Positions 26,360-36,435 of a stretch of 49,396 nt of DNA are shown one piece after another. Position numbers and translations under genes: made by a program. Where the stretch lies: NCBI GenBank assembly GCA_944322675.1, contig CALUPO010000015.1, positions 1-49,396 on the forward strand. The letters run 5' to 3'. This DNA is from Candidatus Gastranaerophilales bacterium. GTDB taxonomy: Bacteria; Cyanobacteriota; Vampirovibrionia; Gastranaerophilales; Gastranaerophilaceae. The notes beneath the pieces were generated by a model. It did not search any database. It was given only the letters and a program-made list of their open reading frames with translations, and was not told where the DNA came from. Position 1 is the first letter of the stretch. Each line of letters begins with the position of its first letter.

Positions 26360-27047
26360 CAAGTTCACTCACCATTATATTTTCAACATCCAAATTATTC
26401 TTAAGTTTATTATAAATATTTTTAACGGCATCCGGTGAATAAGTGTTAATTTTAACTATTATTTTTGAAGTATCATTTAAGTCCCTTTCATCTTTTTTGT
26501 GAGAAATTTCATATATTGAAGAAATTGTTTTCAAAATAATACTCTCAGTTTTTTTAACCATTTCATCCTTAACCATAACTATTGCTTTCACTTTTATTGC
26601 AGTTTTTATACTTTTGGGAAAAAATTTAAATTCCATAAATCTTATAACAACAAGAGTAAATAAAGCAAATATAGAACACATACCGCCAAGCAAATAAAAT
26701 CCTGCCCCGCAAGCCATTCCCACACTTGCTGCAAGCCACAATGTTGCAGCCGTTGTTATTCCATAAATATTATTCCCCATTCTTAAAACAGTTCCACCGC
26801 CAATGAAACCAATCCCTGTAACAATCTGAGCGGCAATTCGTGCAGGATCTGCATTATATCTTGTCGTATCAACAGGAAAACCATATATTGATAATATTGT
26901 AAAAATACAAGCCCCCAAACTTACAAGGATATGAGTCCTAAGACCTGCAAATTTGTTTGTTACCTCTCGCTCAACCCCGATTATCGCCCCAAATAACATT
27001 GAAAATAAAACTTTTATTATAAATTCAATACTTATATTATAATCCAT
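26352..27047 (-). CDS. MgtC/SapB family membrane protein
   Basis: A 231-residue integral membrane protein. Four to five hydrophobic helices occupy residues about 8-140 with the family segments GAIIGVERE, FAGLRTHILVSLGA, GIGFIGGGTVLR and ITTAATLWLAASVGMACG. An ACT-like soluble domain follows (about 150-231). MgtC proteins are linked to growth in low magnesium and to control of the F1Fo ATPase in pathogens; the role here is not known. ATG 27047 is chosen for spacing from GGGGAAAG; a TTG two codons earlier is possible. Confidence 0.9.
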   Translation of the reverse strand: MDYNISIEFIIKVLFSMLFGAIIGVEREVTNKFAGLRTHILVSLGACIFTILSIYGFPVDTTRYNADPARIAAQIVTGIGFIGGGTVLRMGNNIYGITTAATLWLAASVGMACGAGFYLLGGMCSIFALFTLVVIRFMEFKFFPKSIKTAIKVKAIVMVKDEMVKKTESIILKTISSIYEISHKKDERDLNDTSKIIVKINTYSPDAVKNIYNKLKNNLDVENIMVSELDE

Positions 27048-27079
27048 TTCCAAATTCTTTCCCCGATTTATTTTTTATA

Positions 27080-29560
27080 TTATATCACACTTAATGTCTT
27101 TATTTCATAAGGTTTAAAGTTTATTATTCCATCTTTTATTATTTTTCTTGATTTATTTTTTATATCCTCTTCATAAATACAACACTTATCACTCATAAAC
27201 AAATTATCTATTACCGTTTGATTTGAATGAGGTTTTGAATTGCACAATCTCATTGTTAAAATATTTTGTTTAATTTTTATATTTAAAACCTTAATGCTAT
27301 CATTTTTTACATTAAAAAATTGTGTATTTTCAATATCCGAATGTAAACACACAATAGGGCGATAATAAGTATTTGTATTTTTATACATGTTATATACATC
27401 ATCTTCAAAACATATAGCAAACTTTGCAACTACATCTTTTAGCATGTAGTTTTTATATGCCTTAAGAGGAGGGCCCGCACTTGTGCCGCGGGAGGGATTA
27501 TCAGGATTTGATATTATACCGGTAGAACGCAACAAATTTAAAAACAAGCCTTCTTGATTTAATTGTGCACTATGAAGCCCGTAGGTTATAATCCCAACTC
27601 CATCAAAATAAATAAAGCGGTTAAAAGGAACTACATTTGTTTTTAATTCTACACCTTTTTTAGCCGGAATTTCATTATAAATATTATAATTTAAATCAAT
27701 TTCTCGCTTTGTTATTCCAAGTAAATCCTCACAATATAATTCATTTTCTTTGTATGTATTTAACCTCAAACCAAATTCAAGCTTATGATTTTTACTTCGA
27801 TTTTTAAATTGTATTTTAGCTTTAATTAATTTTGATTCCGTTTCTAAAATATAATCCACATTTATTGAAGTGTTATAACAACTTTTCGTCCTAAATTTGC
27901 TATTGCTATTTTTAGGAATTTTAATGTTATATTTTGCTTTTAAAGCACAAAAACAACTATTTTTAACTATTTTATATTTACTTAATACTGCATATATATT
28001 TTTATCATTTTTTAAAGGGCCAAAATTATAACTGTCACCAATATCCGCTGCATCACTAATAATAAACATATCTTCATATAATTTATTTTTTTGTTTATTT
28101 AAAATATTAATTTTTCCATTTAAAACTTCAATTCTTATATTCTCATTTTCTAAACTATTTTGAGTTATTTTTAAGTCATTTTTATTTGAAATATGATTTA
28201 TGTCAATTTTATTAACAGAAAAAGGTTTAATATTTTTAACAGGAATTAAATAAGTATAAATATTTTTATAATCTTGCGTTAAAGGTACATCAGAAGAATT
28301 ATAAAGTTTATTTAATGCAAACCCCTTTTCTTTTTTTTGTAAATAAAGTCCTTTTATTTTTTTATCAGTTTTTAGCTTAACACACCCTTGAAAATCATAC
28401 TGCCCAAGATTAAAGACGGTTAATGAATTTCCAATATTTTCAAGCTTTGCTATTTGGGTATTTAAAATCCATTTTGCAATAGTTTGTGCTTTTTTATATC
28501 TCAAATATATTTCATCATTTACATTATCGATATTACACCCGTATAAACTATCATGAGCATGGTTTTTTATAGTTTCAATATATGCATATTTTAACTCATC
28601 TTCATATGTATTAAAGGAAAGTTTTAACAAATTCAAAAATGCTAAAAAAGGTTCACAAATTGTACTTAAAAGTTTTTGTGTTTTTGCATTTTGATATTTT
28701 AGATCATTTCTTGTTGAAAGCACTCCATCAAGCATGAATGTTGAGTCATTACTTCTAAATTCCTTGTCTTTATATTGTTTTAAATCTTCAGGATTCAAAC
28801 TTTTAAAAACATCAAACAAAGTCAAACCGGTATTAAGTTTATATTTACCAATAAATTTATTAATATTACGTAATTCATAATTTACATCTTCGGGTATATT
28901 TAAATGGTCGCCTCCAAGCGGCAATAAAACAGGATATTTATCATTATCTTTAATTATTTTTTCTAATTCATTTTCAATTAATTGTGCTTTTTGCTTATAA
29001 TCAATATCTAACATCAATTGATTTTGGAAATATCCTCGTTTCAAATTTAAAGTAACAATATTATTCCAACAAAAAAAAGAATCAATTTTTTCCTCAAGCC
29101 CTCGCCACAAAATTGCATAATTTATACCAAAATAAGATATAACATAAGGCAAAAATCTGCTATGACCGAATGAATCTGCTATGTAACAAATAAAATCCAA
29201 ACATCCAAATTCATTTTTGGCAATATCAATTCCATATTCAAGATTTCTCAAGTAAAATTCTGGATTGACAAGAAAACTATCTGATGAAACATAATAAGGA
29301 CCTATAAAAAGCTTCTTTTGATTTATAAGTTTTTTAACTTCATCCATTTTTTCTTTTCTAATTTCAAGATAATCCACAAGTGCTCTTATCTGACCGTCAA
29401 AATAAAATGAATCAAGTTTATTTGTTTTTAAAGCATTTAATATATTGTCAAAAACCTCAAGAAGCCGGAGACGAAAACTTTCATATTCCATATACCATTC
29501 TCTATCCCAATGGGTGTGAATATATGTATTAACTTCAAATATTTTTGTCTTTAAATCCAT
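27080..29560 (-). CDS. Glycoside hydrolase family 38 alpha-mannosidase
   Basis: An 826-residue GH38 enzyme that removes alpha-linked mannose or mannosylglycerate-type sugars. The N-terminal HTHWDREWY (residues 15-23) gives zinc ligands, YIADSFGHS carries the nucleophile Asp129, and NHAHDSLYGC supplies a further zinc His and Asp. The middle three-helix and C-terminal beta-sandwich regions follow. There is no signal peptide, so it acts in the cytoplasm, perhaps on imported oligosaccharides. ATG 29560 follows AAAGGAT. It is the first gene of a GH38-mgtC-TPR-acyltransferase run. Confidence 0.9.
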   Translation of the reverse strand: MDLKTKIFEVNTYIHTHWDREWYMEYESFRLRLLEVFDNILNALKTNKLDSFYFDGQIRALVDYLEIRKEKMDEVKKLINQKKLFIGPYYVSSDSFLVNPEFYLRNLEYGIDIAKNEFGCLDFICYIADSFGHSRFLPYVISYFGINYAILWRGLEEKIDSFFCWNNIVTLNLKRGYFQNQLMLDIDYKQKAQLIENELEKIIKDNDKYPVLLPLGGDHLNIPEDVNYELRNINKFIGKYKLNTGLTLFDVFKSLNPEDLKQYKDKEFRSNDSTFMLDGVLSTRNDLKYQNAKTQKLLSTICEPFLAFLNLLKLSFNTYEDELKYAYIETIKNHAHDSLYGCNIDNVNDEIYLRYKKAQTIAKWILNTQIAKLENIGNSLTVFNLGQYDFQGCVKLKTDKKIKGLYLQKKEKGFALNKLYNSSDVPLTQDYKNIYTYLIPVKNIKPFSVNKIDINHISNKNDLKITQNSLENENIRIEVLNGKINILNKQKNKLYEDMFIISDAADIGDSYNFGPLKNDKNIYAVLSKYKIVKNSCFCALKAKYNIKIPKNSNSKFRTKSCYNTSINVDYILETESKLIKAKIQFKNRSKNHKLEFGLRLNTYKENELYCEDLLGITKREIDLNYNIYNEIPAKKGVELKTNVVPFNRFIYFDGVGIITYGLHSAQLNQEGLFLNLLRSTGIISNPDNPSRGTSAGPPLKAYKNYMLKDVVAKFAICFEDDVYNMYKNTNTYYRPIVCLHSDIENTQFFNVKNDSIKVLNIKIKQNILTMRLCNSKPHSNQTVIDNLFMSDKCCIYEEDIKNKSRKIIKDGIINFKPYEIKTLSVI

Positions 29561-29684
29561 AATTTATCCTTTAAAATTATATTTGTTTTATTATAACAAG
29601 TTATACTTTTATTTACTATATTACATTTTAACATTCAGAATTTTAAATTAAAAAATAGGAATTTATATATCAATTTACACTAAG
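29561..29684. other. Upstream region of the mannosidase gene
   Basis: AT-rich sequence between the GH38 start and the second repeat cluster. It must contain the promoter of the minus-strand operon unless that lies within the repeat. No distinct operator is visible. Confidence 0.4.
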
Positions 29685-30150
29685 TTTTGTGTGAAGTTGT
29701 ACATAAGTCCCAATATTTTTACGTCTTCCGGAAGAGAGCAACCGTCTTGTTTTTTCTCCCTCTCCCTTTAGCGTATGGGCGGGGGTGAGGGTGGCAAAAT
29801 TGTCGAACTTCAACAAATTAATTAATTTAAGTCCTCCGGACGGGGCAGCTGTCTTGGATTTGCTCCACGCTCACAGAGTCTCACCTTTTGAGCTTCGCTC
29901 AAGTCGGCTCGTTCTGTTCGCTATCCGGATTCGCTTCACTCCATCCGTACGCAAATCCGCTTTTACGTAAAAGCTGCACAAAACCCAACCCACTTGGTTT
30001 TCGTATATTCACACGACTCAACTTGAGCCTCCTTAACTCGTGCACTTCATGCACTCAAACAAAGGGAGGCTTTGACAATGTTTCGTCTGTGACTATTACT
30101 CAAACCTGCGTATGGGTTGCCATTGTTGACCTTATTCTCCAACTTTTTTA
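29685..30150 (-). repeat. Mosaic repeat cluster upstream of the mannosidase
   Basis: It begins with a solo terminal repeat (TTTTGTGTGAAGTTGTAC... to AAGTCC at 29710) like the right end of the MITE. This is followed by inverted cores at about 29730-29740 and 29833-29843, a CCCTCTCCC variant (about 29758), an extra GC-rich segment with the hairpin TTGAGC-TTC-GCTCAA, the palindrome GCTTTTACGTAAAAGC (about 29960) and the minus-orientation 135-bp-type unit (29996-30118). No genuine gene is present despite a few short frames. Confidence 0.75.
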
Positions 30151-30253
30151 TTCTTTCTCATTCCTGCCCTAACATTAAAGACGGAAATAGTAAATAAATT
30201 ATTTTTATTATTAGACAAGATTTAAAAAAAAAAAATTTTAAAACTTCATTTTT

Positions 30254-30280
30254 ATTAAAAAACCGGCTTTGAACCGGTTT
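30254..30280 (-). terminator. Intrinsic terminator of the coiled-coil gene
   Basis: On the minus strand AAACCGG and CCGGTTT pair over a 7-nt loop and lead into T6 (plus-strand stems 30260-30266 and 30274-30280). It lies 32 nt beyond the stop of the gene ending at 30313. Confidence 0.85.
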
Positions 30281-30312
30281 AAATCTTTATTTAGTATTTA
30301 ACAAGTTATGTT

Positions 30313-30813
30313 CTATGCTGCTTTATTGCCTTCATCATTATTCATATTATTTACTAAATCACTTCGCTTGATACTGCAAAAAGTAAACATAAATCCATAT
30401 AAACTATCAATTCGTGAATTTATTTCTTTTGTATTATGTGTCATTTCCTCACGTAAAATTTTTATTTCATTTCTAAGACTACCTTCCATAGCCTTCATTT
30501 CATTTCTAAGATTTTCATCTACTGTTTTTATTTCATTTCGTACTTCTTTTATTTCATTTCTAAGATTTTCATCTACTGTTTTTATTTCATTTCGTACTTC
30601 TTTTATTTCATTTCTAAGATTTTCATCTACTGTTTTTATTTCATTTCGTACTTCTTTTATTTCGTCTCTAAGTTTAATTTCGACGTTGTCTATTTTTTGA
30701 TCAAGTTTACCTATTTTTATATCAATTCTTTGATAGAAAAACCAAAACATAACACCCATTGCTGCAAGTGTTACCGGATTTATTATTTCTATTATTTTTA
30801 TTAAGTCATCCAT
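30313..30813 (-). CDS. Membrane-anchored coiled-coil protein with 18-residue repeats
   Basis: A 166-residue protein with one N-terminal membrane helix (about 10-27, PVTLAAMGVMFWFFY). A long charged coiled coil follows in which EIKEVRNEIKTVDENLRN is repeated three times without change. The C-terminal third leads to a short hydrophobic patch (SLYGFMFTFCS). AAAAGGAAA precedes ATG 30813. Similar small anchored coiled coils occur beside phage or envelope genes, but no function is assignable. It stands alone with its own terminator. Confidence 0.75.
   Translation of the reverse strand: MDDLIKIIEIINPVTLAAMGVMFWFFYQRIDIKIGKLDQKIDNVEIKLRDEIKEVRNEIKTVDENLRNEIKEVRNEIKTVDENLRNEIKEVRNEIKTVDENLRNEMKAMEGSLRNEIKILREEMTHNTKEINSRIDSLYGFMFTFCSIKRSDLVNNMNNDEGNKAA
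30499..30667 (-). repeat. 54-bp tandem repeat, three near-perfect copies, in frame
   Basis: The string CTAAG at 30506, 30560 and 30614 marks copies exactly 54 bp apart, each encoding 18 residues of the coiled coil. Copy identity at the nucleotide level suggests recent expansion. Length change by whole units would keep the frame and shift coiled-coil length by about 27 Å per unit. Confidence 0.9.
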
Positions 30814-30865
30814 TTTTGTTTTTTTCCTTTTCTACTTATATTATAACATAAAATATATTATAATA

Positions 30866-31438
30866 TCAATTTTTTTTGTTAGTTTCGTTTATATTTTTTA
30901 AATATTGTTTTATAGAATGAGAAATATAAATTTCGGGTTCTTTTTTTATGAATTCAAATAATATTTTTTCACCTTCATTTCTATCTCCAAGTTCAATTAA
31001 TATGAGGGCTACAATTACTGTATTTAAATAATTATCTTTTATTTTTTTCTCATACTCGAGTTTTTTTTTCTCAAGCACATTATCAAACCTAAATCCCGAA
31101 ACAAGATGTTGATAATACAAAAAACACATAGGATTCTGTTTTAAAGCAAGTTCAAAGCAATTTATAGCAAGCTTATAAATCCCGAGTTTCATATAGCATT
31201 GTCCCATATTATCATAATAAATTCCGGTTGTTTCCATATTTGGATTTAATTCAATAGCTATTTGAAATTCCTTAATAGCCTGCGGCAAATAACCTTCATG
31301 CATATATGTAATACCTTTATTATTATGCTTAATTCCGTTAAGTGTCGGGTCAATCTTTGTATCGTAAGAAAAAACAGGATTGATTATGAATAGCATAAAA
31401 AATATCAATGCTATAAAATTATAGTTCAATTTCTTCAT
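30866..31438 (-). CDS. Secreted TPR protein
   Basis: About 190 residues from ATG 31438 with a signal peptide (KKLNYNFIALIFFMLFIINPVFS) followed by TPR units from about residue 35 (HNNKGITYMHEGYLPQAIKE, YYDNMGQCYMKLGIYKLAIN). An upstream in-frame start at 31480 would bury the signal peptide, so it is not preferred. It overlaps the metallophosphatase by 20 nt, so the pair is coupled and probably shares a place outside the inner membrane. Confidence 0.72.
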   Translation of the reverse strand: MKKLNYNFIALIFFMLFIINPVFSYDTKIDPTLNGIKHNNKGITYMHEGYLPQAIKEFQIAIELNPNMETTGIYYDNMGQCYMKLGIYKLAINCFELALKQNPMCFLYYQHLVSGFRFDNVLEKKKLEYEKKIKDNYLNTVIVALILIELGDRNEGEKILFEFIKKEPEIYISHSIKQYLKNINETNKKN

Positions 31439-32354
31439 AATCCTTAATTTCATAAAGTTCCTTATTCTTTGTTTTTTCATAACTTATATTTGAATATTCT
31501 TTTAAAGTTGTTCTTATTGTTTCTAATTTAATTAATATTTTACCATTTTCTATTTTATCTATACTAATAATACGAAATGCATTAGGATATTGAATCAAAG
31601 AAGGTGATGAAATATATAATACATTATTTAATTTTTCTGTTTTAGGTATATGATAATGACCCTGAAATACTAAAACAGGTTTATTATATGCGTACAAAAT
31701 TTCTTTTAATTCATCACTATTTTTTATTTCATGATCTTTGGAACCGACACATGGCGGTTTTATAGGATGATGAATGAAAATAAGAGGAATTTTATTATCC
31801 ATTTTAGCTTCATTTAATGCATTATTTAAAAAACATAATTGATTCTTGTCTATATAACCGGCTGATGTTGGTCTTGTTTCGATAACCGCATTTAAAATTA
31901 TTATTTTATAATCTTCATTATAATCAAAACTATCATATATATTTTTTAACTTAAAATATTTATTTTTTGAATTCACATATTTTAAAAGTTTGTTTGAATT
32001 AAAACATGCAATTTTGGACACATCATGATTGCCAAAAGCCCAAAAATATGGAATTTTTGTGTTGGATATTATTTTAATAAATTCATTTGCTAATTTTTTT
32101 TGCGGCAAATTTATACCATCACCTGTTATAGCTATAAAATCAATGTCATTTTTAGTTTTAATTTGATTTAAAGCATCATTAAATATTTCATAACTATATG
32201 GTAAAAGTCTTGCACCACGCATGTTTGTTTCATGACTTATATGGATATCCGATAGTTGAACAAACTTTAATTCTTCTGCATAACAAATATTTGTTATTAA
32301 AAATGCCGTAAACAAAACAAAACTTAAGATTAATTTTTTTACTTTTAATATCAT
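31419..32354 (-). CDS. Exported calcineurin-like metallophosphoesterase
   Basis: A 311-residue enzyme with a signal peptide ending near CYA (residue 26). The five metal-binding blocks of the family are present: DIH (36-38), GDG (78-80), GNHD (108-111), HH near residue 200 and GHYH near 242. It is likely a periplasmic or surface phosphodiesterase or phosphatase of unknown substrate. AGGAGA precedes ATG 32354. Its start is 24 nt from the divergent methyltransferase start. Confidence 0.87.
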   Translation of the reverse strand: MILKVKKLILSFVLFTAFLITNICYAEELKFVQLSDIHISHETNMRGARLLPYSYEIFNDALNQIKTKNDIDFIAITGDGINLPQKKLANEFIKIISNTKIPYFWAFGNHDVSKIACFNSNKLLKYVNSKNKYFKLKNIYDSFDYNEDYKIIILNAVIETRPTSAGYIDKNQLCFLNNALNEAKMDNKIPLIFIHHPIKPPCVGSKDHEIKNSDELKEILYAYNKPVLVFQGHYHIPKTEKLNNVLYISSPSLIQYPNAFRIISIDKIENGKILIKLETIRTTLKEYSNISYEKTKNKELYEIKDYEEIEL

Positions 32355-32378
32355 TATTTTTCTCCTAAAATTGTTAAT

Positions 32379-33746
32379 ATGAATAATTTAACCATAAATT
32401 CAGAAATAATTGTAGATGTTGAAAAAATGTTATACGAAGGCAAGTCACTTTGCAGGTATGAAAACTTTCCTATATTTTTAAATGACGGTGTTACAGGGGA
32501 TAGAGTAAAAATTAAAATAATTAAAATAAATAAAAATTTTGCTCAAGGTAAAATAATTGAAATTATAACACCTTCAATACATCGTGTAAAGTCAAATTGT
32601 CCCTATTCACAATCTTGCGGCAGCTGTGACTGGAGTGAACTTGATTATAATGAACAATTAAACCAAAAAACACAAATAGTCAAAGATTCTATAAATAAAA
32701 TCCTAAATGAAAAGCCAAAAATATTTAACACCATTTCAAGCCCAAAACTTGAGGGTTATAGAAGTAAAATACAAATGCCTTTTGGTTTTAATAAGAATTC
32801 AAAAAGAATAATTGCAGGATACTATGAAAAAAAATCACATAAACTTGTTAATATAAATTATTGCCCCATGGCAAGTGATGTTGTTAATAATTTAATTAAG
32901 TTTATAAAAAAAGAAGCACAAAATTATCAATTGTCGGTTTATAATGAAGATAAACACGAAGGCGATTTAAGACATGTTGTTTTTAGATTCTCTCAAAATG
33001 AAAAAAAGTGTATTGTAACACTTGTTGTCAATTCAAAATTTGTACATAAAAAAATAAAAAATTTAGCTTATAAAATATCAAAATGTGAACATGTCAAAGG
33101 GGTTTGTATAAACTTTAATTCCAAAAAAACTAATGTTATTCTAAGTGATAAATTTGAAACTCTTTATGGTGATGATTTTGTATATGAAAAGTTAGATGAT
33201 TTTATTTATAAAATTAGTGCAAATAGTTTTTTTCAGGTTAATATTGCTCAAACTAAAAATATTTTAAAATATGTAAAAGATGAAGTAAAAAATAAATTAA
33301 CATCTCCAAAAATACTTGATGCTTATTGCGGGGTAGGAACTTTTGGTATTTATTTATCAGATATTGCAAAAGAAATTACAGCAATTGAGCAGGTTGAATC
33401 TTCGGTTAAAAATTGTGTTGAAAATATAAAATTAAATAACATCAAAAATATGAAAGTTTTAAAAGGAGATGCAAAGCTGCAATTTGAAAATTTAAAACAA
33501 AATAATGAAAAATTTGATATCTCAATAATTGACCCGCCTCGAAACGGATGTGATATTGAAGCACTTGATAATTTAATTCAACTTACAAAAGGATATATAA
33601 TCTATATAAGCTGCAATCCTAACACTCTTGCCCGCGATTTAAAATATTTATCCAAAAATAATTTTAAAACACAATACATACAACCCTTTGATATGTTTGT
33701 AAACACTTATCATGTTGAATGTGTGGCTTGTGTCAAAAAAGTTTAG
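32379..33746 (+). CDS. 23S rRNA (uracil-C5)-methyltransferase, RlmD/RumA type
   Basis: A 455-residue SAM-dependent RNA methyltransferase. An N-terminal TRAM-like domain (about 7-66) is followed by Fe-S cysteines at about 74, 80, 83 and 162. The catalytic domain has FFQVNIAQT, the SAM site DAYCGVGTFG, DPPRNGC and SCNPNTLARDL with the nucleophilic Cys. The target is inferred as U1939 or U747 of 23S rRNA. The gap to the divergent gene is only 24 nt and has no ribosome binding site for this strand; TAAAAT at 32366-32371 sits 7 nt before ATG. Confidence 0.9.
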   Translation: MNNLTINSEIIVDVEKMLYEGKSLCRYENFPIFLNDGVTGDRVKIKIIKINKNFAQGKIIEIITPSIHRVKSNCPYSQSCGSCDWSELDYNEQLNQKTQIVKDSINKILNEKPKIFNTISSPKLEGYRSKIQMPFGFNKNSKRIIAGYYEKKSHKLVNINYCPMASDVVNNLIKFIKKEAQNYQLSVYNEDKHEGDLRHVVFRFSQNEKKCIVTLVVNSKFVHKKIKNLAYKISKCEHVKGVCINFNSKKTNVILSDKFETLYGDDFVYEKLDDFIYKISANSFFQVNIAQTKNILKYVKDEVKNKLTSPKILDAYCGVGTFGIYLSDIAKEITAIEQVESSVKNCVENIKLNNIKNMKVLKGDAKLQFENLKQNNEKFDISIIDPPRNGCDIEALDNLIQLTKGYIIYISCNPNTLARDLKYLSKNNFKTQYIQPFDMFVNTYHVECVACVKKV

Positions 33747-34326
33747 TTTGTACTTTTAAAAGAGAGCTGTCTATTTTTTCACGATTTATCTTGAAATCAA
33801 ATTTATAGAATTTTGTCTTTCCAAATTTATTCATATTTTCAAAACACTCATATAATATTAAACAATCTTTAAGCCCTCTATGGTGACCTTTTGTATCAAC
33901 GTTATAATAACTTGCTATGCTTTTTAAATTATAATGTTCTAAATTTAAAACTCTATGTGCAAGTGAAACCGTATCAACATATAAGGGTGTGAATATTTTG
34001 TTTAAATTTATAAAAATATCTCTTTGTAAAAAAGATAAATCAAAATTTGCATTATGTGCAACTAAAATATTATCTTCAATAAAATTAATAAAATTTGGAA
34101 GAACAAAATCAATAGTTTCACAATTTTTTACCATTTCATTTGATATACCATGAATTTTAATAACATTATAAGGTATCTTATTTATTGGTTTAATAAGTGT
34201 TGAAAAATTTGAATGGATTTTATTGTTTATAACTTTAACTGCACAGAGTTCAACAATTTCATCCTTGTAAAAGCTAAAGCCGGTTGTTTCAATGTCAACT
34301 AATATGTAATTTGAAAGAATATCCAT
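33733..34326 (-). CDS. DnaQ-like 3'-5' exonuclease (DEDDh)
   Basis: A 197-residue exonuclease domain protein resembling the PolIII epsilon and related stand-alone exonucleases. The ExoI motif is YILVDIETTGF, ExoII lies in LVAHNANFDLSFL and ExoIII in HHRGLKDC, giving the four acidic residues and the His. It could be a proofreading subunit or an RNase T/ExoX-like repair enzyme; no polymerase domain is attached. It converges on the methyltransferase with a 14-nt overlap of coding ends. Confidence 0.85.
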   Translation of the reverse strand: MDILSNYILVDIETTGFSFYKDEIVELCAVKVINNKIHSNFSTLIKPINKIPYNVIKIHGISNEMVKNCETIDFVLPNFINFIEDNILVAHNANFDLSFLQRDIFINLNKIFTPLYVDTVSLAHRVLNLEHYNLKSIASYYNVDTKGHHRGLKDCLILYECFENMNKFGKTKFYKFDFKINREKIDSSLLKVQTKLF

Positions 34327-34335
34327 AATAATATT

Positions 34336-34365
34336 ATTATATTCACTATTTTATATTTATGTAAA
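34336..34365 (-). promoter_or_regulatory. Promoter abutting the exonuclease start codon
   Basis: On the minus strand TTTACA (34365-34360), an 18-nt spacer and TATAAT (34341-34336). ATG begins 9 nt after the -10 box, giving a 5' leader of zero to three nucleotides. Confidence 0.6.
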
Positions 34366-34382
34366 GTTTTATAATATATGAA

Positions 34383-34411
34383 TTGACAAATCATTTAATT
34401 TTTAATAAATT
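34383..34411 (+). promoter_or_regulatory. Candidate promoter of the serS leader
   Basis: A consensus TTGACA (34383-34388) is followed after 17 nt by TAAATT (34406-34411), which matches the -10 consensus at four of six positions. The start would be about 25 nt before the leader terminator. Confidence 0.5.
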
Positions 34412-34440
34412 GTTTTTAGGAATTAAGAATTTTTAAGGCT

Positions 34441-34468
34441 GAGTGACATTTATGTTACTCTTTTTTTT
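34441..34468 (+). terminator. Intrinsic terminator in the serS leader
   Basis: GAGTGACA pairs with TGTTACTC (one G-U) over a 4-nt TTTA loop and runs straight into T8. It is about 58 nt upstream of the serS ATG and on the same strand, with no plus-strand gene closer than 33746 on its 5' side. It is therefore either an attenuator or the end of a short leader RNA. Confidence 0.75.
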
Positions 34469-34504
34469 ATTTTATAGTAAAATAAACAAAGAAATAAATA
34501 ATAA

Positions 34505-35790
<1,286 letters not shown>

Positions 35791-35791
<1 letters not shown>

Positions 35792-36435
35792 TGAATAAAA
35801 ACAAAGGATTATTTATTACATTTGAAGGTATTGATGGATGCGGGAAAACCACACAGTTAAATATGCTTCAAGAATATCTAAAAAAATGCGGATATGATGT
35901 TTTAATAACAAGGGAACCGGGAGCAAACCAAATACTTTGTGAAAAAATACGACATCTTTTGCTTTACACTCAATGTGAAATGGATAGTCGTGCTGAAATG
36001 TTTTTGTTTTTGGCTGATAGAGCCCAGCATATAAATAAGTTTATTCTTCCTGCTTTAAAACAGGGTAAAATCGTCTTGTGCGATAGACACATAGACTCAA
36101 CACTTGCATATCAAGGTTATGGAAGAAATAATAATCTTGATGAAATAATATTTTTAAATAATATAGCAACAAACGGAATAAAACCTGATTTAACACTATT
36201 ATATGATATTGATATAAAAACTTCTAATTTAAGAGTTGGTAAAGAAAAAGATAGAATGGAAAATCAAGGTGATGATTTTTTAAAACGTGTGCGTGAAGGC
36301 TATTTAGATATTGCACAAATTAACAATCAAAGAATTAAAATTATTGATGGTTGTCAAAATGTTGAAGATGTTTTTTTAAATACAAAAAATGTTGTTAATG
36401 ATATTTTAAAATCTAAATTTGAGGAGAAAATATGA
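35791..36435 (+). CDS. tmk: Thymidylate kinase
   Basis: A 214-residue dTMP kinase giving dTDP for DNA synthesis. The P-loop is FEGIDGCGKTTQ (about 10-21), followed by the DRX-type TREPGA motif, LFLADRAQHI and the CDRHIDSTLAYQGYGR segment. It shares the last base of the serS stop (TAATG) and overlaps the following small gene by 4 nt. Confidence 0.95.

Noticed and set aside
29785-30172. Cys/Ser/Thr-rich short frames in the second repeat cluster
   Set aside because: They span module boundaries of the repeat and lack ribosome binding sites.
30308-30700. 130-residue frame opposite the coiled-coil gene
   Set aside because: It is the antisense shadow of the 54-bp repeat region; the minus-strand gene has the ribosome binding site, membrane helix and terminator.
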